This document shows positions 1 to 8,535 of a stretch of 43,252 bases of DNA, piece by piece. This DNA comes from JAHEEL01 sp964195515 (lineage in GTDB: Bacteria; Actinomycetota; Acidimicrobiia; Spongiisociales; UBA5794). The position numbers were made by a program, and so were the translations under genes. The notes under the pieces are model-generated. The model saw only the letters and a program-made list of their open reading frames with translations. It did no database searches and had not been told where the DNA came from. Position 1 is the first letter of the stretch. Every line of letters starts with the position of its first letter. The stretch is from the NCBI GenBank assembly GCA_964195515.1, contig CAXMQO010000053.1, positions 1 through 43,252 on the forward strand, in the 5' to 3' direction.

Positions 1-1203
1 GGGGCCCGGCGCGAGGCCGAAGCGTGGTTTGCCAATCCCGAGGTCTACGTCGAGCGCTACCTCGACACGCCACGCCACATCGAAGCCCAGGTGATGTTTG
101 ATGCTCACGGCAACGGTGTGTTCCTTGGCGAACGAGACTGCTCCCTCCAACGACGCCACCAGAAACTCATCGAAGAGACCCCTGCTCCGGGATTCTCAGA
201 CGAGCAGCGGGCCGAGCTTGGGCGAGCCGCCCTTGCCGTTGCGCGTGCCGCCGGATATGTGAATGCCGGCACGGTCGAGTTCCTGCTCGACGCGAACGGT
301 GACCTGTTCTTCCTCGAGATGAATACGAGGATCCAGGTTGAGCACACGATCACAGAAGAAACAGCCGGTGTCGATCTCGTAGTGGAACAGTTGCGCGTCG
401 CCGCCGGTGAGATCCTCTCGTTCGATTCGATCGAACGGACCGGTCACGCAATCGAATTCCGGATCAACGCAGAGGACCCGTCCAGTGGCTTCCTTCCCAC
501 ACCGGGCAAGCTCTCGGCATACCGTGAACCGGCAGGACCCGGGATCCGCGTCGACAGCGGCGTCCGTCAGGGTTCGCGTATCTCCCAGTACTACGACAAC
601 CTCATCGCCAAACTCGTCGTCCGCGGGCGGGATCGTGAAGAAGCGATCCGCAGATCGATCCGGGCGCTGACCGAGTTCAAGATCGAAGGGGTTGCGACAA
701 CGATCCCCGCACACTTGCAGATTCTCCGAGGTCCCGACTTCCCCGCAGGCAACATCCACACCCGGCTCGTGGAAGATACGATGGACTTCAGCCGGCTCGG
801 CACGAAGACCTCACCTGCGATGCCGGAAGACGAGGAACTCCAGGAGCGTGAGATCACCGTCGAGGTGAGCGGTCGACGTTTCGAGGTCAAGTACTGGTCG
901 CAGGTCATCGCTTCGACGGGGTCGGGGCAGCGCCCCGCGCCGCGACGCAAGGCACCGAAGCTCAGCAAGGAGCAGTCGACCGGTGCCGGCGAGGGCATCG
1001 TGACATCGCCGATGCAGGGCACCATCGTGAAGGTCCACCATTCGGCCGGTGACACCGTACGCGCCGGCGATCCGGTATGCGTGCTGGAAGCGATGAAGAT
1101 GGAGAACGAGATCAAAGCGCCGACCGACGGCGACATCGTGGATCTCCGCGTCCGGCCGGGCGATACGGTGAGCGCGGGCGCGGTGCTGATGGTGATCAGG
1201 TAG
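1..1203 (+). CDS. Acetyl/propionyl-CoA carboxylase, biotin carboxylase + BCCP subunit (5' truncated)
   Basis: The reading frame is open from base 1, so the N-terminus, including most of the ATP-grasp domain, lies outside the window; about 400 residues are visible. The biotin carboxylase part shows the family signatures ERDCSLQRRHQK, EMNTRIQVEHTITE and EFRINAEDP. After a linker comes a biotinyl domain with EAMKMENE, whose lysine codon is at 1096-1098 and is the biotin attachment site. The protein carboxylates its own biotin with ATP and bicarbonate for a carboxyltransferase partner not seen here. Its substrate, acetyl- or propionyl-CoA, cannot be read from this half. The gene faces a methylmalonyl-CoA mutase gene, which favours propionyl-CoA. 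Its TAG stop lies in a tandem repeat. Confidence 0.93.
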   Translation, partial: GARREAEAWFANPEVYVERYLDTPRHIEAQVMFDAHGNGVFLGERDCSLQRRHQKLIEETPAPGFSDEQRAELGRAALAVARAAGYVNAGTVEFLLDANGDLFFLEMNTRIQVEHTITEETAGVDLVVEQLRVAAGEILSFDSIERTGHAIEFRINAEDPSSGFLPTPGKLSAYREPAGPGIRVDSGVRQGSRISQYYDNLIAKLVVRGRDREEAIRRSIRALTEFKIEGVATTIPAHLQILRGPDFPAGNIHTRLVEDTMDFSRLGTKTSPAMPEDEELQEREITVEVSGRRFEVKYWSQVIASTGSGQRPAPRRKAPKLSKEQSTGAGEGIVTSPMQGTIVKVHHSAGDTVRAGDPVCVLEAMKMENEIKAPTDGDIVDLRVRPGDTVSAGAVLMVIR

Positions 1204-1236
1204 ATCGAGTAGAGCAGTAGATCAGTAGCCGAGTAG
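1199..1236. repeat. Short tandem repeat, period 8 (AGTAG core)
   Basis: AGTAG recurs at 1208, 1216, 1224 and 1232, exactly 8 bases apart. A variant, GGTAG at 1199, contains the carboxylase stop codon. Units read like GAGTAGAG and CAGTAGAT. The array fills the 40-base gap between two convergent genes. It belongs with similar period-7/8 arrays at other gene 3' ends in this window. Confidence 0.8.
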
Positions 1237-1243
1237 CTGGGTG

Positions 1244-2800
1244 TTAGGCGCTCGGGCGGTATCTGCCGAAAACTTCCACGAGTGAGTTCGAGACCTCGCC
1301 AACCGTCGCACCCAGCCGCAGCGCCTCGCGCATCGGTGGGAGCAAGTTCGCGTCACCGCCAGCAATCGTTCGGACAGTCTGCAGAGCGGCGTCAACTGCC
1401 GCGCTGTCACGCTCCGCTCGCAGTCGGTGCAATCGGTCGACTTGTTCGGCCTCGATCCTGGGATCGACCCGTAGCACGTCGTGGCCGCCGGTCTCGTCGA
1501 TCTGGAATCGATTGACGCCCACGATCACGACGTCACCGGATCCCACCGCCCGTGCGTAATCATATGCCGCGTTCTCGATCTCACGCTGCTGGAATCCCGA
1601 TTCGATCCCGGCAACGGCTCCACCCAGGCTGTCGATCCGTCCGATGAGAGCCATGGCCTCGGCCTCGAGACGATCGGTCAGCGACTCAACGAAGTACGAC
1701 CCGGCAAGTGGGTCGATCACCGAGGCGACGCCGGACTCGTGGCCGAGGATCTGCTGCGTCCTGAGCGCAATCATTACGGCTTCTTCGGTCGGGAGTCCCA
1801 ACGCCTCGTCATACGAATTCGTGTGCAGCGATTGGGTTCCACCGAGGACCGCTGCGAGAGCCTGATACGCCGTTCGGACCACGTTGTTGAAGGGCTGCTG
1901 TGCGGTCAACGTGGACCCGGCGGTCTGCGTGTGGAACCTCATCATCCACGACGACGGTGAGGCTGCTCCGACCCGGTCCTTCATGAGCCGGGCCCACATC
2001 CGGCGGGCTGCCCGAAACTTCGCCGCTTCCTCGAAGAGATCGTTGTGGGAATTCCAGAAGAACGACAATCGCGGAGCGAAGACATCGACGTCGAGGCCGA
2101 CCCGCTTCGCCGCCTCGACATACGCAAGTCCGTTGGCGATCGTGAACGCGATCTCCTGAGCGGCGGTCGATCCCGCTTCGCGGATGTGATATCCACTGAT
2201 CGAGATCGTGTTCCAATTCGGAAGCTCCTCCGCACAGTACGAGAACACATCGGTGACCAGCCGCATCGAAGGCGCCGTCGGATAGATGTACGTGCCGCGA
2301 GCGATGTACTCCTTCAGGATGTCGTTCTGGATCGTTCCGCGCACACGATCGGGTGCTACCCCCTGCTCTTCGGCAACGAGTTGATAGAGCAACAGAAGAA
2401 TCGGCGCCGTCGAATTGATCGTCATCGAGGTGGTGATGTCGCCGAGCGGGATCCGATCGAACAGCGCCCGCATGTCAACGATCGAATCGACCGCGACCCC
2501 AACCTTTCCGACCTCTCCTGCGGCCATCTCATCGTCAGAGTCGAGCCCCATCTGCGTGGGGAGATCAAACGCAACCGAGAGTCCGGTCTGCCCCGCCTGG
2601 AGGAGTCTCTTGAATCGTTCGTTCGTCGACGTCGCGTCACCGAAGCCGGCGTACTGACGCATGGTCCACAAGCGCCGCGTGTACATCGACGGATAGGGGC
2701 CGCGGGTGTACGGGTAGGACCCGGGCGATCCGAGTTCCTCGTCGGGATCCCAGTCGCGCACATCGTCCGGGCCGTACTGTGTTTGGTTGGAGTCGTTCAT
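1244..2800 (-). CDS. Methylmalonyl-CoA mutase, substrate-binding (large, B12-domain-less) subunit
   Basis: This 518-residue protein is a TIM-barrel acyl-CoA mutase that interconverts methylmalonyl-CoA and succinyl-CoA. Signatures are YPSMYTRRLWTMRQYAGFG (residues 35-53), FDLPTQMGLDSD (79-90), SGYHIREAG (202-210, conserved His205) and FHTQTAGSTLTAQQP. Tyr50 in TMRQY is the residue typical of methylmalonyl-CoA mutase; hydroxyisobutyryl-CoA mutases differ there. The B12-binding domain is absent, so a separate small subunit must exist elsewhere. The gene converges on the biotin carboxylase gene. Cobalamin adenosyltransferase, which makes the cofactor, lies at 11919-12461. The start is ATG with no evident Shine-Dalgarno sequence. 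Confidence 0.93.
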   Translation of the reverse strand: MNDSNQTQYGPDDVRDWDPDEELGSPGSYPYTRGPYPSMYTRRLWTMRQYAGFGDATSTNERFKRLLQAGQTGLSVAFDLPTQMGLDSDDEMAAGEVGKVGVAVDSIVDMRALFDRIPLGDITTSMTINSTAPILLLLYQLVAEEQGVAPDRVRGTIQNDILKEYIARGTYIYPTAPSMRLVTDVFSYCAEELPNWNTISISGYHIREAGSTAAQEIAFTIANGLAYVEAAKRVGLDVDVFAPRLSFFWNSHNDLFEEAAKFRAARRMWARLMKDRVGAASPSSWMMRFHTQTAGSTLTAQQPFNNVVRTAYQALAAVLGGTQSLHTNSYDEALGLPTEEAVMIALRTQQILGHESGVASVIDPLAGSYFVESLTDRLEAEAMALIGRIDSLGGAVAGIESGFQQREIENAAYDYARAVGSGDVVIVGVNRFQIDETGGHDVLRVDPRIEAEQVDRLHRLRAERDSAAVDAALQTVRTIAGGDANLLPPMREALRLGATVGEVSNSLVEVFGRYRPSA

Positions 2801-2903
2801 GGGTGTGGGGGTCCGGGGTCTATCGAGGCTCTGTTCCTATGCTTTTGACAAGTTCGATGCTACCTGCGGGAACTCGATCGCAAACGGAAGCGTGTAGAAC
2901 ACG

Positions 2904-5402
2904 ATGGATCCGAACATCCATGAAGCCCACCGGCTCGACCGGCGACGCCGGCGTTTGCCGGGGCTGATCCTGCTCGCGGTTATCGCGACTGTCGGGGCCG
3001 GCTGGCTCGGCCTGTTTGGATTCCTGGGCTCGAATGCGGCGCTCGGCACCGTGGAAGACCTCGAGGATCAGTACTTCTGCGACGTCACGGTCATTGATCT
3101 TTCCTTCCCCGACGTCTCTCGTCTGTCGAGTGTGACCACCGCGGACGGTGTCGAACTTGGGAAGCTGTCAGAACGCAACAGCCAGCCCGTCCCGCTCGCC
3201 GAGATTCCGGATCTGGTGGTCGGAGCCCTGCTCTCAGCGGAGGACGAAGACTTCTACGAACATGAGGGGGTTGATTTTAAGGCCATCGTGAGAGCGGCGA
3301 TCGGCGGCGGCGAGACCGGCGCGTCGACGATCACCCAGCAGGTCGTCAAACAGAACTACCTCACCGCCGACCGAACGCTTGAGCGAAAGATCTGTGAGGC
3401 CCAGGTTGCCGCCGAACTCGAACTCCTCTATACGAAGGATCAGGTGCTCGAGTTCTATGCGAACTCGGTGTTCTTCGGTTCGAATGCCTACGGCGTCCAG
3501 GCTGCCGCTCAGGAATATTTCGCCAAGGACCTCGACGAGTTGACGCTTGCCGAGGCGGCAACACTCGTGACTCCGATCAGGAACCCCACCTTCTATCACC
3601 CGCGACAGAATCCTCAAAACTCAATCGCCGCTCGGAACCGGACCATCGATCAGATGGTGGCCAATGGGCTGGTAACGGCGGAAGAGGGAGCAGCCGCGAA
3701 GAGCGCTCCGCTCGGCATCGTCGCGCACTCGGTGCGTGAGGAGCTGGATCCCCAGGTGATGCTCGCCGTCCGCCAGCAGTTGCTCGATTCCGACGGATAC
3801 GGGCTCGGAGCTTCGTACGAGCAACGGAAGCGGGCGCTCTTCGGCTGCCCGGCCGCAGACACGACGTGTTCGGGCGGCGGCGGCCTTCAGATCGACATCA
3901 CCATCGACTACGACCTCCAGACCGAGGCGACCCGGATCCTTCGATCCTGGTTCCGACCCGAGTACAACGGACCGGCCGGCGCGATCGCCACCGTCGAGAA
4001 CGCGACGGGAGCGATACTGGTTATCGCCTCAGGAGTCGACTACGGCGACGATATCGAAGCCGGGGAACGCCCATACGATCTCGCCACCGGGAGTGCCCGC
4101 AACGCCGGATCGGCGTTCAAGCCGTTCACGCTCACGGCCGCCCTCGAGAACGGGGATCTCAATGGTCGCCCCGTGACGCTCGCTTCACTGTGGGACCGGT
4201 CGAGTCCCGCCGTCATCGACTGCGGATACCCGTGTTCCGCCGACGGGAACACGTGGACGGTGGAGAACGCGGGGGGCAACGCGGGCCACGATCTTCAGTC
4301 GCTCGAGTCGGCGACCTACAACTCGACGAACACGGTCTACGCACGGCTCATCGATGCGATCGGGCCCGCGGTCGTCGTAGATACGGCCAGACGACTCGGA
4401 ATCACCTCTCAGTATCTCAAACCGTTCCATGCGATCACGCTCGGTGCCGCGTCGGTCAGCCCGCTGGAGATGGCATCGGCGTATTCGACCATCGCCAACT
4501 ACGGGAATCGAGTGGAGCCGTACCTCGTGAAGCGCATCACCGACGCGACCGGCAACGTGATCTACGAACACGAAGTCCGGCCGGAACGCGTCCTCTCTCG
4601 TTCTATCGGCTCCGTCGTCGTGAGCACGCTCGAGAAGGTTGTCTCCCAGGGCACCGGTCAGCGCGCCGACATCGGCCGCCCGCAGGCAGGAAAGACCGGG
4701 ACCGCGACCGACTACACCGACGTATGGTTCGCAGGCTTCATCCCACAACTCACGACGACGGTTTGGGTCGGATACCCGGACCGTCCGCTCCCGATGGAAC
4801 GGTTCACGGTCTGGAACGACGTGGAGGGCACAGAACAGGCCGTGCAGCGTGCCTACGGCGGCACCGTCGCTGCCCCGGTCTGGCAACAGTTCATGGAATA
4901 CGCCACACGTGATCTCCCGGTGTTGGACTTCGCCGAAGAACCGGTCGGGGCCGACGTCTACCGGATCGTGCCGAGAACCGTGGTCCCCGATCTCGCCGGG
5001 ATGGACGACGAGGAGATGACCGACGCGGTCTACGGGGCGGGCCTCCGTCTCGACCGGGTTGAGGTAGCTTCTTCCGAGCCGGAAGGACAGATCAAAGGCA
5101 TCTCCCCGCGAGCCGGGACCTCGGTTCAGCAGGGTTCGACGGTGAGCGTCCTCGTGTCAACCGGGATCCCCGAATCGATCCTCGCCCCCAATCTCGTCGG
5201 CCTCCCGCTGAGCGGTGTCACCTCGGCACTCCAGAAGTTCAGCGAGGACACCGGCGTCAGGCTCAACTGGGTGGTCGAACATCTCACCGTCAGCGATGCC
5301 AGCCTGTGGGGCATCGTGATCAGGACCGAACCCTCCCCCGGTTCTGTCATCACCGATGGGCAGACGATCAAGGTGATCGTCGGCAGGGAGCCGAGTTCCT
5401 AG
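2904..5402 (+). CDS. Class A penicillin-binding protein (GT51 + transpeptidase + 2 PASTA)
   Basis: This 832-residue bifunctional peptidoglycan synthase has a short basic cytoplasmic tail followed by one membrane anchor (about 19-43). The GT51 glycosyltransferase domain starts near 95, with catalytic Glu113 in SAEDEDFYEHEGVD and the motifs GASTITQQVVKQNYL and FFGSNAYGVQAAA. The transpeptidase domain has Ser403 in SAFK, STN at 474-476 and KTGT at 597-600. Two PASTA domains (about 665-735 and 738-830) end the protein; such modules bind muropeptides. It acts at the outer face of the membrane. The lpd-type genes nearby are unrelated. The next gene, an ABC exporter, starts 45 bases downstream. Confidence 0.96.
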   Translation: MDPNIHEAHRLDRRRRRLPGLILLAVIATVGAGWLGLFGFLGSNAALGTVEDLEDQYFCDVTVIDLSFPDVSRLSSVTTADGVELGKLSERNSQPVPLAEIPDLVVGALLSAEDEDFYEHEGVDFKAIVRAAIGGGETGASTITQQVVKQNYLTADRTLERKICEAQVAAELELLYTKDQVLEFYANSVFFGSNAYGVQAAAQEYFAKDLDELTLAEAATLVTPIRNPTFYHPRQNPQNSIAARNRTIDQMVANGLVTAEEGAAAKSAPLGIVAHSVREELDPQVMLAVRQQLLDSDGYGLGASYEQRKRALFGCPAADTTCSGGGGLQIDITIDYDLQTEATRILRSWFRPEYNGPAGAIATVENATGAILVIASGVDYGDDIEAGERPYDLATGSARNAGSAFKPFTLTAALENGDLNGRPVTLASLWDRSSPAVIDCGYPCSADGNTWTVENAGGNAGHDLQSLESATYNSTNTVYARLIDAIGPAVVVDTARRLGITSQYLKPFHAITLGAASVSPLEMASAYSTIANYGNRVEPYLVKRITDATGNVIYEHEVRPERVLSRSIGSVVVSTLEKVVSQGTGQRADIGRPQAGKTGTATDYTDVWFAGFIPQLTTTVWVGYPDRPLPMERFTVWNDVEGTEQAVQRAYGGTVAAPVWQQFMEYATRDLPVLDFAEEPVGADVYRIVPRTVVPDLAGMDDEEMTDAVYGAGLRLDRVEVASSEPEGQIKGISPRAGTSVQQGSTVSVLVSTGIPESILAPNLVGLPLSGVTSALQKFSEDTGVRLNWVVEHLTVSDASLWGIVIRTEPSPGSVITDGQTIKVIVGREPSS

Positions 5403-5447
5403 GCTCGCCCCGTTCCTAGCCTCTCACGGCCGGTAGCCTCGATGAAC

Positions 5448-7214
5448 ATGGCTGAATCGCCCCTGAACAGACTCTGGAAGTACGCACAGCCGTATCGCGG
5501 TCGCGTCGTGACCGCCACCCTCTGGTCGTTCCTCAACAAGGCGATGGACATCGCTCCGCCATTTCTCATCGGGATGGCCATCGACGTCGTCGTGCGCCAG
5601 GAGGACTCGTTCCTCGCTTCGTTGGGTATCGCCGACCCACGCACGCAATTGGTCGTGCTCGCCGCCATCACGTTCGTCGTGTGGGCCCTCGAATCGCTCT
5701 TCGAGTATCTCCAAGGGGTAGCGTGGCGAAACCTCGCCCAGACGATTCAGCACGATCTACGCGTCGACACGTATACGCACATGCAAGATCTCGAGCTCGC
5801 CTTCTTCGAAGACCGCCGATCAGGTGACCTCATGGCAGTTCTCAACGACGATGTGAACCAACTCGAACGGTTCCTCGACATCGGTGCCAACGAGGTCATC
5901 CAGATGTTCACCACGGTGGTCCTGATCGGAACATCGTTCTTCATCATTGCCCCATCGGTTGCCTGGCTCGCGTTCCTCCCCGTTCCGGTCATCATCTGGG
6001 GTTCGTTCCGATTCCAGCGACGGATCGAGCCTCGATATGAAGTGGTGAGAGAGCAGGCAGCGGCGATCAATTCACAGCTCTCCAACAACCTGGGCGGCAT
6101 CGCCACGATCAAAGCATTCACCGCCGAACGCCGAGAGGTAGAACGGATCGCCGAAGAGAGCGACCGATATCGCGCGGCGAACGCGGCAGCCATCAAACTC
6201 TCGTCCGCGTTCTCGCCGCTCATTCGGGTAGCGATCCTCGTCGGGTTCACGGCGACGCTGGTCTGGGGCGGCTTCCTCGTCCTCGACGGGGCGCTCAGTG
6301 TGGGGCTGTACTCAGTGATGGTGTTCCTCACCCAGCGCCTCCTCTGGCCACTCACCCGTCTGGGGCAGACGTTCGATCTGTACCAACGTGCGATGGCCTC
6401 GTCGAAGCGGATCTTCGGGGTGCTCGACACCGAACCGCGTCTCGTCGACGGTTCCGATGAGCCCGGGCCGCTTGTCGGATCACTGGGATTGAACTCGGTC
6501 GAGTTCTCGTACGACGATGGCTATCCCGTGCTCACCAATGTCACGATCGATATCCCTGCTGGTCAGACCACCGCGTTCGTCGGCCCAACCGGTTCGGGCA
6601 AGACCACACTCATCAAGCTGTTGCTCCGGTTCTACGACCCCGGTATCGGATCGGTCACGCTCGATGGCGTCGATCTGCGAACGCTCCGCCGATTCGACGT
6701 TCGCCGAGCCATGGCACTCGTCTCCCAGGACGTGTTTCTCTTCCACGGGTCGGTTGCGGAGAACATCGCATACGGAAAGCCCGAAGCGACGGCCTTCGAG
6801 ATTCGAGAGGCTGCCCAAACGGCGGAAGCCCATGACTTCATCGAATCTCTCCCCTTCGGCTACGACACGATCGTCGGCGAGCGGGGCCAGAAACTGTCGG
6901 GTGGCCAACGGCAGCGCCTCTCGATCGCACGGGCGTTGGTCACTGGATCCCCGATCCTCCTCCTGGATGAAGCAACATCAGCGGTCGACAACGAGACGGA
7001 AGCCGCCATCCAGCGATCGCTCGGAAAGGTCGCTCACGATCGAACAGTCGTGGTGATCGCACATCGTCTCTCCACCATCCGTCACGCCGACCGAATCTAC
7101 GTGGTGGGCGCCGGGACCATCGTGGAATCGGGAACACACGACGAACTGGTCGACCACCCGGGGATCTACCGGTCGTTGTGGGACGTCCAGACCGGTTCGG
7201 CCGTCAACGTCTGA
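5448..7214 (+). CDS. ABC exporter, fused permease-ATPase (MsbA/MdlB type)
   Basis: A half-transporter of about 588 residues: an ABC_membrane domain with six helices (about 1-310) followed by an ATPase domain. The ATPase motifs are Walker A GPTGSGKTT, Q-loop VSQDVFLF, signature LSGGQRQRLSIARAL, Walker B ILLLDEATSAVD and switch His in IAHRLST. It should work as a homodimer in the membrane; the cargo is unknown. An in-frame ATG at 5442 would add two residues. I prefer 5448 because TAGCCT at 5434-5439 then sits 8 bases upstream, as in other leaderless-looking genes here. It follows the PBP gene by 45 bases, so an envelope role is possible but unproven. Confidence 0.94.
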   Translation: MAESPLNRLWKYAQPYRGRVVTATLWSFLNKAMDIAPPFLIGMAIDVVVRQEDSFLASLGIADPRTQLVVLAAITFVVWALESLFEYLQGVAWRNLAQTIQHDLRVDTYTHMQDLELAFFEDRRSGDLMAVLNDDVNQLERFLDIGANEVIQMFTTVVLIGTSFFIIAPSVAWLAFLPVPVIIWGSFRFQRRIEPRYEVVREQAAAINSQLSNNLGGIATIKAFTAERREVERIAEESDRYRAANAAAIKLSSAFSPLIRVAILVGFTATLVWGGFLVLDGALSVGLYSVMVFLTQRLLWPLTRLGQTFDLYQRAMASSKRIFGVLDTEPRLVDGSDEPGPLVGSLGLNSVEFSYDDGYPVLTNVTIDIPAGQTTAFVGPTGSGKTTLIKLLLRFYDPGIGSVTLDGVDLRTLRRFDVRRAMALVSQDVFLFHGSVAENIAYGKPEATAFEIREAAQTAEAHDFIESLPFGYDTIVGERGQKLSGGQRQRLSIARALVTGSPILLLDEATSAVDNETEAAIQRSLGKVAHDRTVVVIAHRLSTIRHADRIYVVGAGTIVESGTHDELVDHPGIYRSLWDVQTGSAVNV

Positions 7215-7245
7215 TCCAAACGTTTCGCGCTCTCGTTGATCCCTC

Positions 7246-7275
7246 TTGACGCTACCTGTGATTATTTGATATCTC
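7246..7275 (+). promoter_or_regulatory. Probable sigma-70 promoter giving a leaderless transcript
   Basis: TTGACG at 7246-7251 and TATCTC at 7270-7275 are 18 bases apart. Transcription would start at about 7282, which is the A of the ATG of the next gene, so the mRNA would have no leader. This is inference from spacing and consensus only. Confidence 0.5.
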
Positions 7276-7281
7276 TTGCGT

Positions 7282-7752
7282 ATGACTCTTTCAGTCACGG
7301 CGACGTCCGGAGCAGTTCCTCGAAACAGTGTTCGTCCTCCCACCGGTTCCGGGAACCTCGCGCCCCCTCCGGGCGCCGCCGTTCATCCCTCCGATCCGGT
7401 CCGCGCAACTGTTGCTCGACGCCTTGAGATACAACCCATCGTCTGGGAAGGGACGCCGGCGGGATTCCCATCTCATCACTCATACGTCCGGAAGTTCTGG
7501 ACTGCAGCGATCGGTCCGGGAGCGGTCGCAGACCTGATGCGTCTCGCCGTCGCCGCACAACGCGGCCGCTCCCTCCCCCTTCCAACAAACGTCTCGCTCC
7601 TCTCGAGAGAGGGCCTCGTCTCCTGGAGTCGGGGGCAACTCCTCACCGGGATCTCGATTCCCCCACTCCCTGACCGACACATCCGCCAGATGTCTCCGTC
7701 GCTGCGCAGAGAGCACCGCCGGGCGGTCATCGACTTGCCAACTGCACCCTGA
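7282..7752 (+). CDS. Hypothetical protein, 156 aa
   Basis: I do not recognise a named family. The first 45 or so residues are low-complexity and Pro/Ser/Gly rich. From about residue 48 the sequence looks like a folded domain, with YVRKFWTAAIGPGAVADLMRL followed by RGRSLPLPTNVSLLSREGL and IPPLPDRHIR. No signal peptide or membrane segment is seen. The ATG at 7282 fits a leaderless promoter; a TTG at 7276 is an alternative start. The stop is 2 bases before the sirtuin start, so the two genes are almost surely cotranscribed, and this protein could be a sirtuin substrate or partner. Codon pattern and context support a real gene, but the function is unknown. Confidence 0.6.
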   Translation: MTLSVTATSGAVPRNSVRPPTGSGNLAPPPGAAVHPSDPVRATVARRLEIQPIVWEGTPAGFPSHHSYVRKFWTAAIGPGAVADLMRLAVAAQRGRSLPLPTNVSLLSREGLVSWSRGQLLTGISIPPLPDRHIRQMSPSLRREHRRAVIDLPTAP

Positions 7753-7754
7753 GG

Positions 7755-8525
7755 TTGGAAACTACGGTCGTGATCGACCAAGCCGTGGAGACACTCGCGG
7801 GACGGAAGCGAATCCTCGTATTCACCGGCGCCGGGATCTCGACCGAGTCCGGTATTCCGGACTTTCGGGGACCCCAGGGAATCTGGAAACAATTCGATCC
7901 TTCCGACTACACCTACGATCGCTACATCGACGATCCGGGGTTCCGAAGGGAGTCGTGGGGTAAGCGATTCCGTTCCCCGTACCTCGGAGCGGACCCGAAC
8001 GACGCACACCGCGCGGTAACCCGGCTGTGGGACGCTGGGCGCTTGATCGGATGCGTGACGCAGAACGTCGACGGCCTTCACGCTGCAGCCGGCCTCGTTC
8101 CCGAGGCAATCGTCGAGATGCACGGGACTGCGAATCGGATCCGCTGCATCTCCTGCGGTGACGAACCCGAGTTCGATGAGATTGAACGGCGATGGGAATC
8201 CGGCGAAGCTGATCCGGCGTGCCGGCGCTGTGAGGGGATTCTGAAGACCGCGATCGTCTACTTCGGCGAAAACCTGCCACTCGACGCAACGACGCGGGCA
8301 TGGCACATGGCGGAGCAAGCCGACGCGGTGCTCGTCGTCGGATCATCACTGTCCGTCTACCCGGCGGCATTCGTTCCACTCGACGTGGTCGATCGCGGCA
8401 ATCCGATGGTCATCATCAACCGTGGCGAAACCGATCATGATTTCCGGGCTACCGTGCTCGTGGACGGCGCTGCGGGCGAGGTTCTCCCCGAGCTCGTCGA
8501 TCGTCTCACCGGCTCCTCCGAGTAG
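7755..8525 (+). CDS. Sir2-family NAD-dependent protein deacylase (sirtuin)
   Basis: This 256-residue protein removes acyl groups from lysine using NAD, releasing nicotinamide and O-acyl-ADP-ribose. It has GAGISTESGIPDFRG (25-39), TQNVDGLH (102-109), catalytic His123 in EMHGT and two zinc CxxC pairs (Cys131/134 and Cys156/159). The TTG start is 2 bases after the preceding stop; an in-frame GTG at 7770 is an alternative. A second, divergent sirtuin lies at 31986-32762. Nicotinamide salvage genes lie at 27 kb and 29-30 kb. Whether it prefers acetyl or longer acyl groups cannot be read with confidence. Confidence 0.92.
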   Translation: METTVVIDQAVETLAGRKRILVFTGAGISTESGIPDFRGPQGIWKQFDPSDYTYDRYIDDPGFRRESWGKRFRSPYLGADPNDAHRAVTRLWDAGRLIGCVTQNVDGLHAAAGLVPEAIVEMHGTANRIRCISCGDEPEFDEIERRWESGEADPACRRCEGILKTAIVYFGENLPLDATTRAWHMAEQADAVLVVGSSLSVYPAAFVPLDVVDRGNPMVIINRGETDHDFRATVLVDGAAGEVLPELVDRLTGSSE

Positions 8526-8535
8526 CCTCATAGCC

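Noticed and set aside
2845..2850. Perfect TTGACA upstream of the PBP gene
   Set aside because: No acceptable -10 hexamer lies 16-19 bases downstream, so I did not call a promoter.
3866..4912. 348-codon plus-strand frame inside the PBP gene
   Set aside because: It is an Arg/His-rich shadow frame of the transpeptidase domain, with no motifs.
7476..8318. 280-codon minus-strand frame over the sirtuin
   Set aside because: It is antisense to a gene with complete sirtuin motifs and has no recognisable domain of its own.
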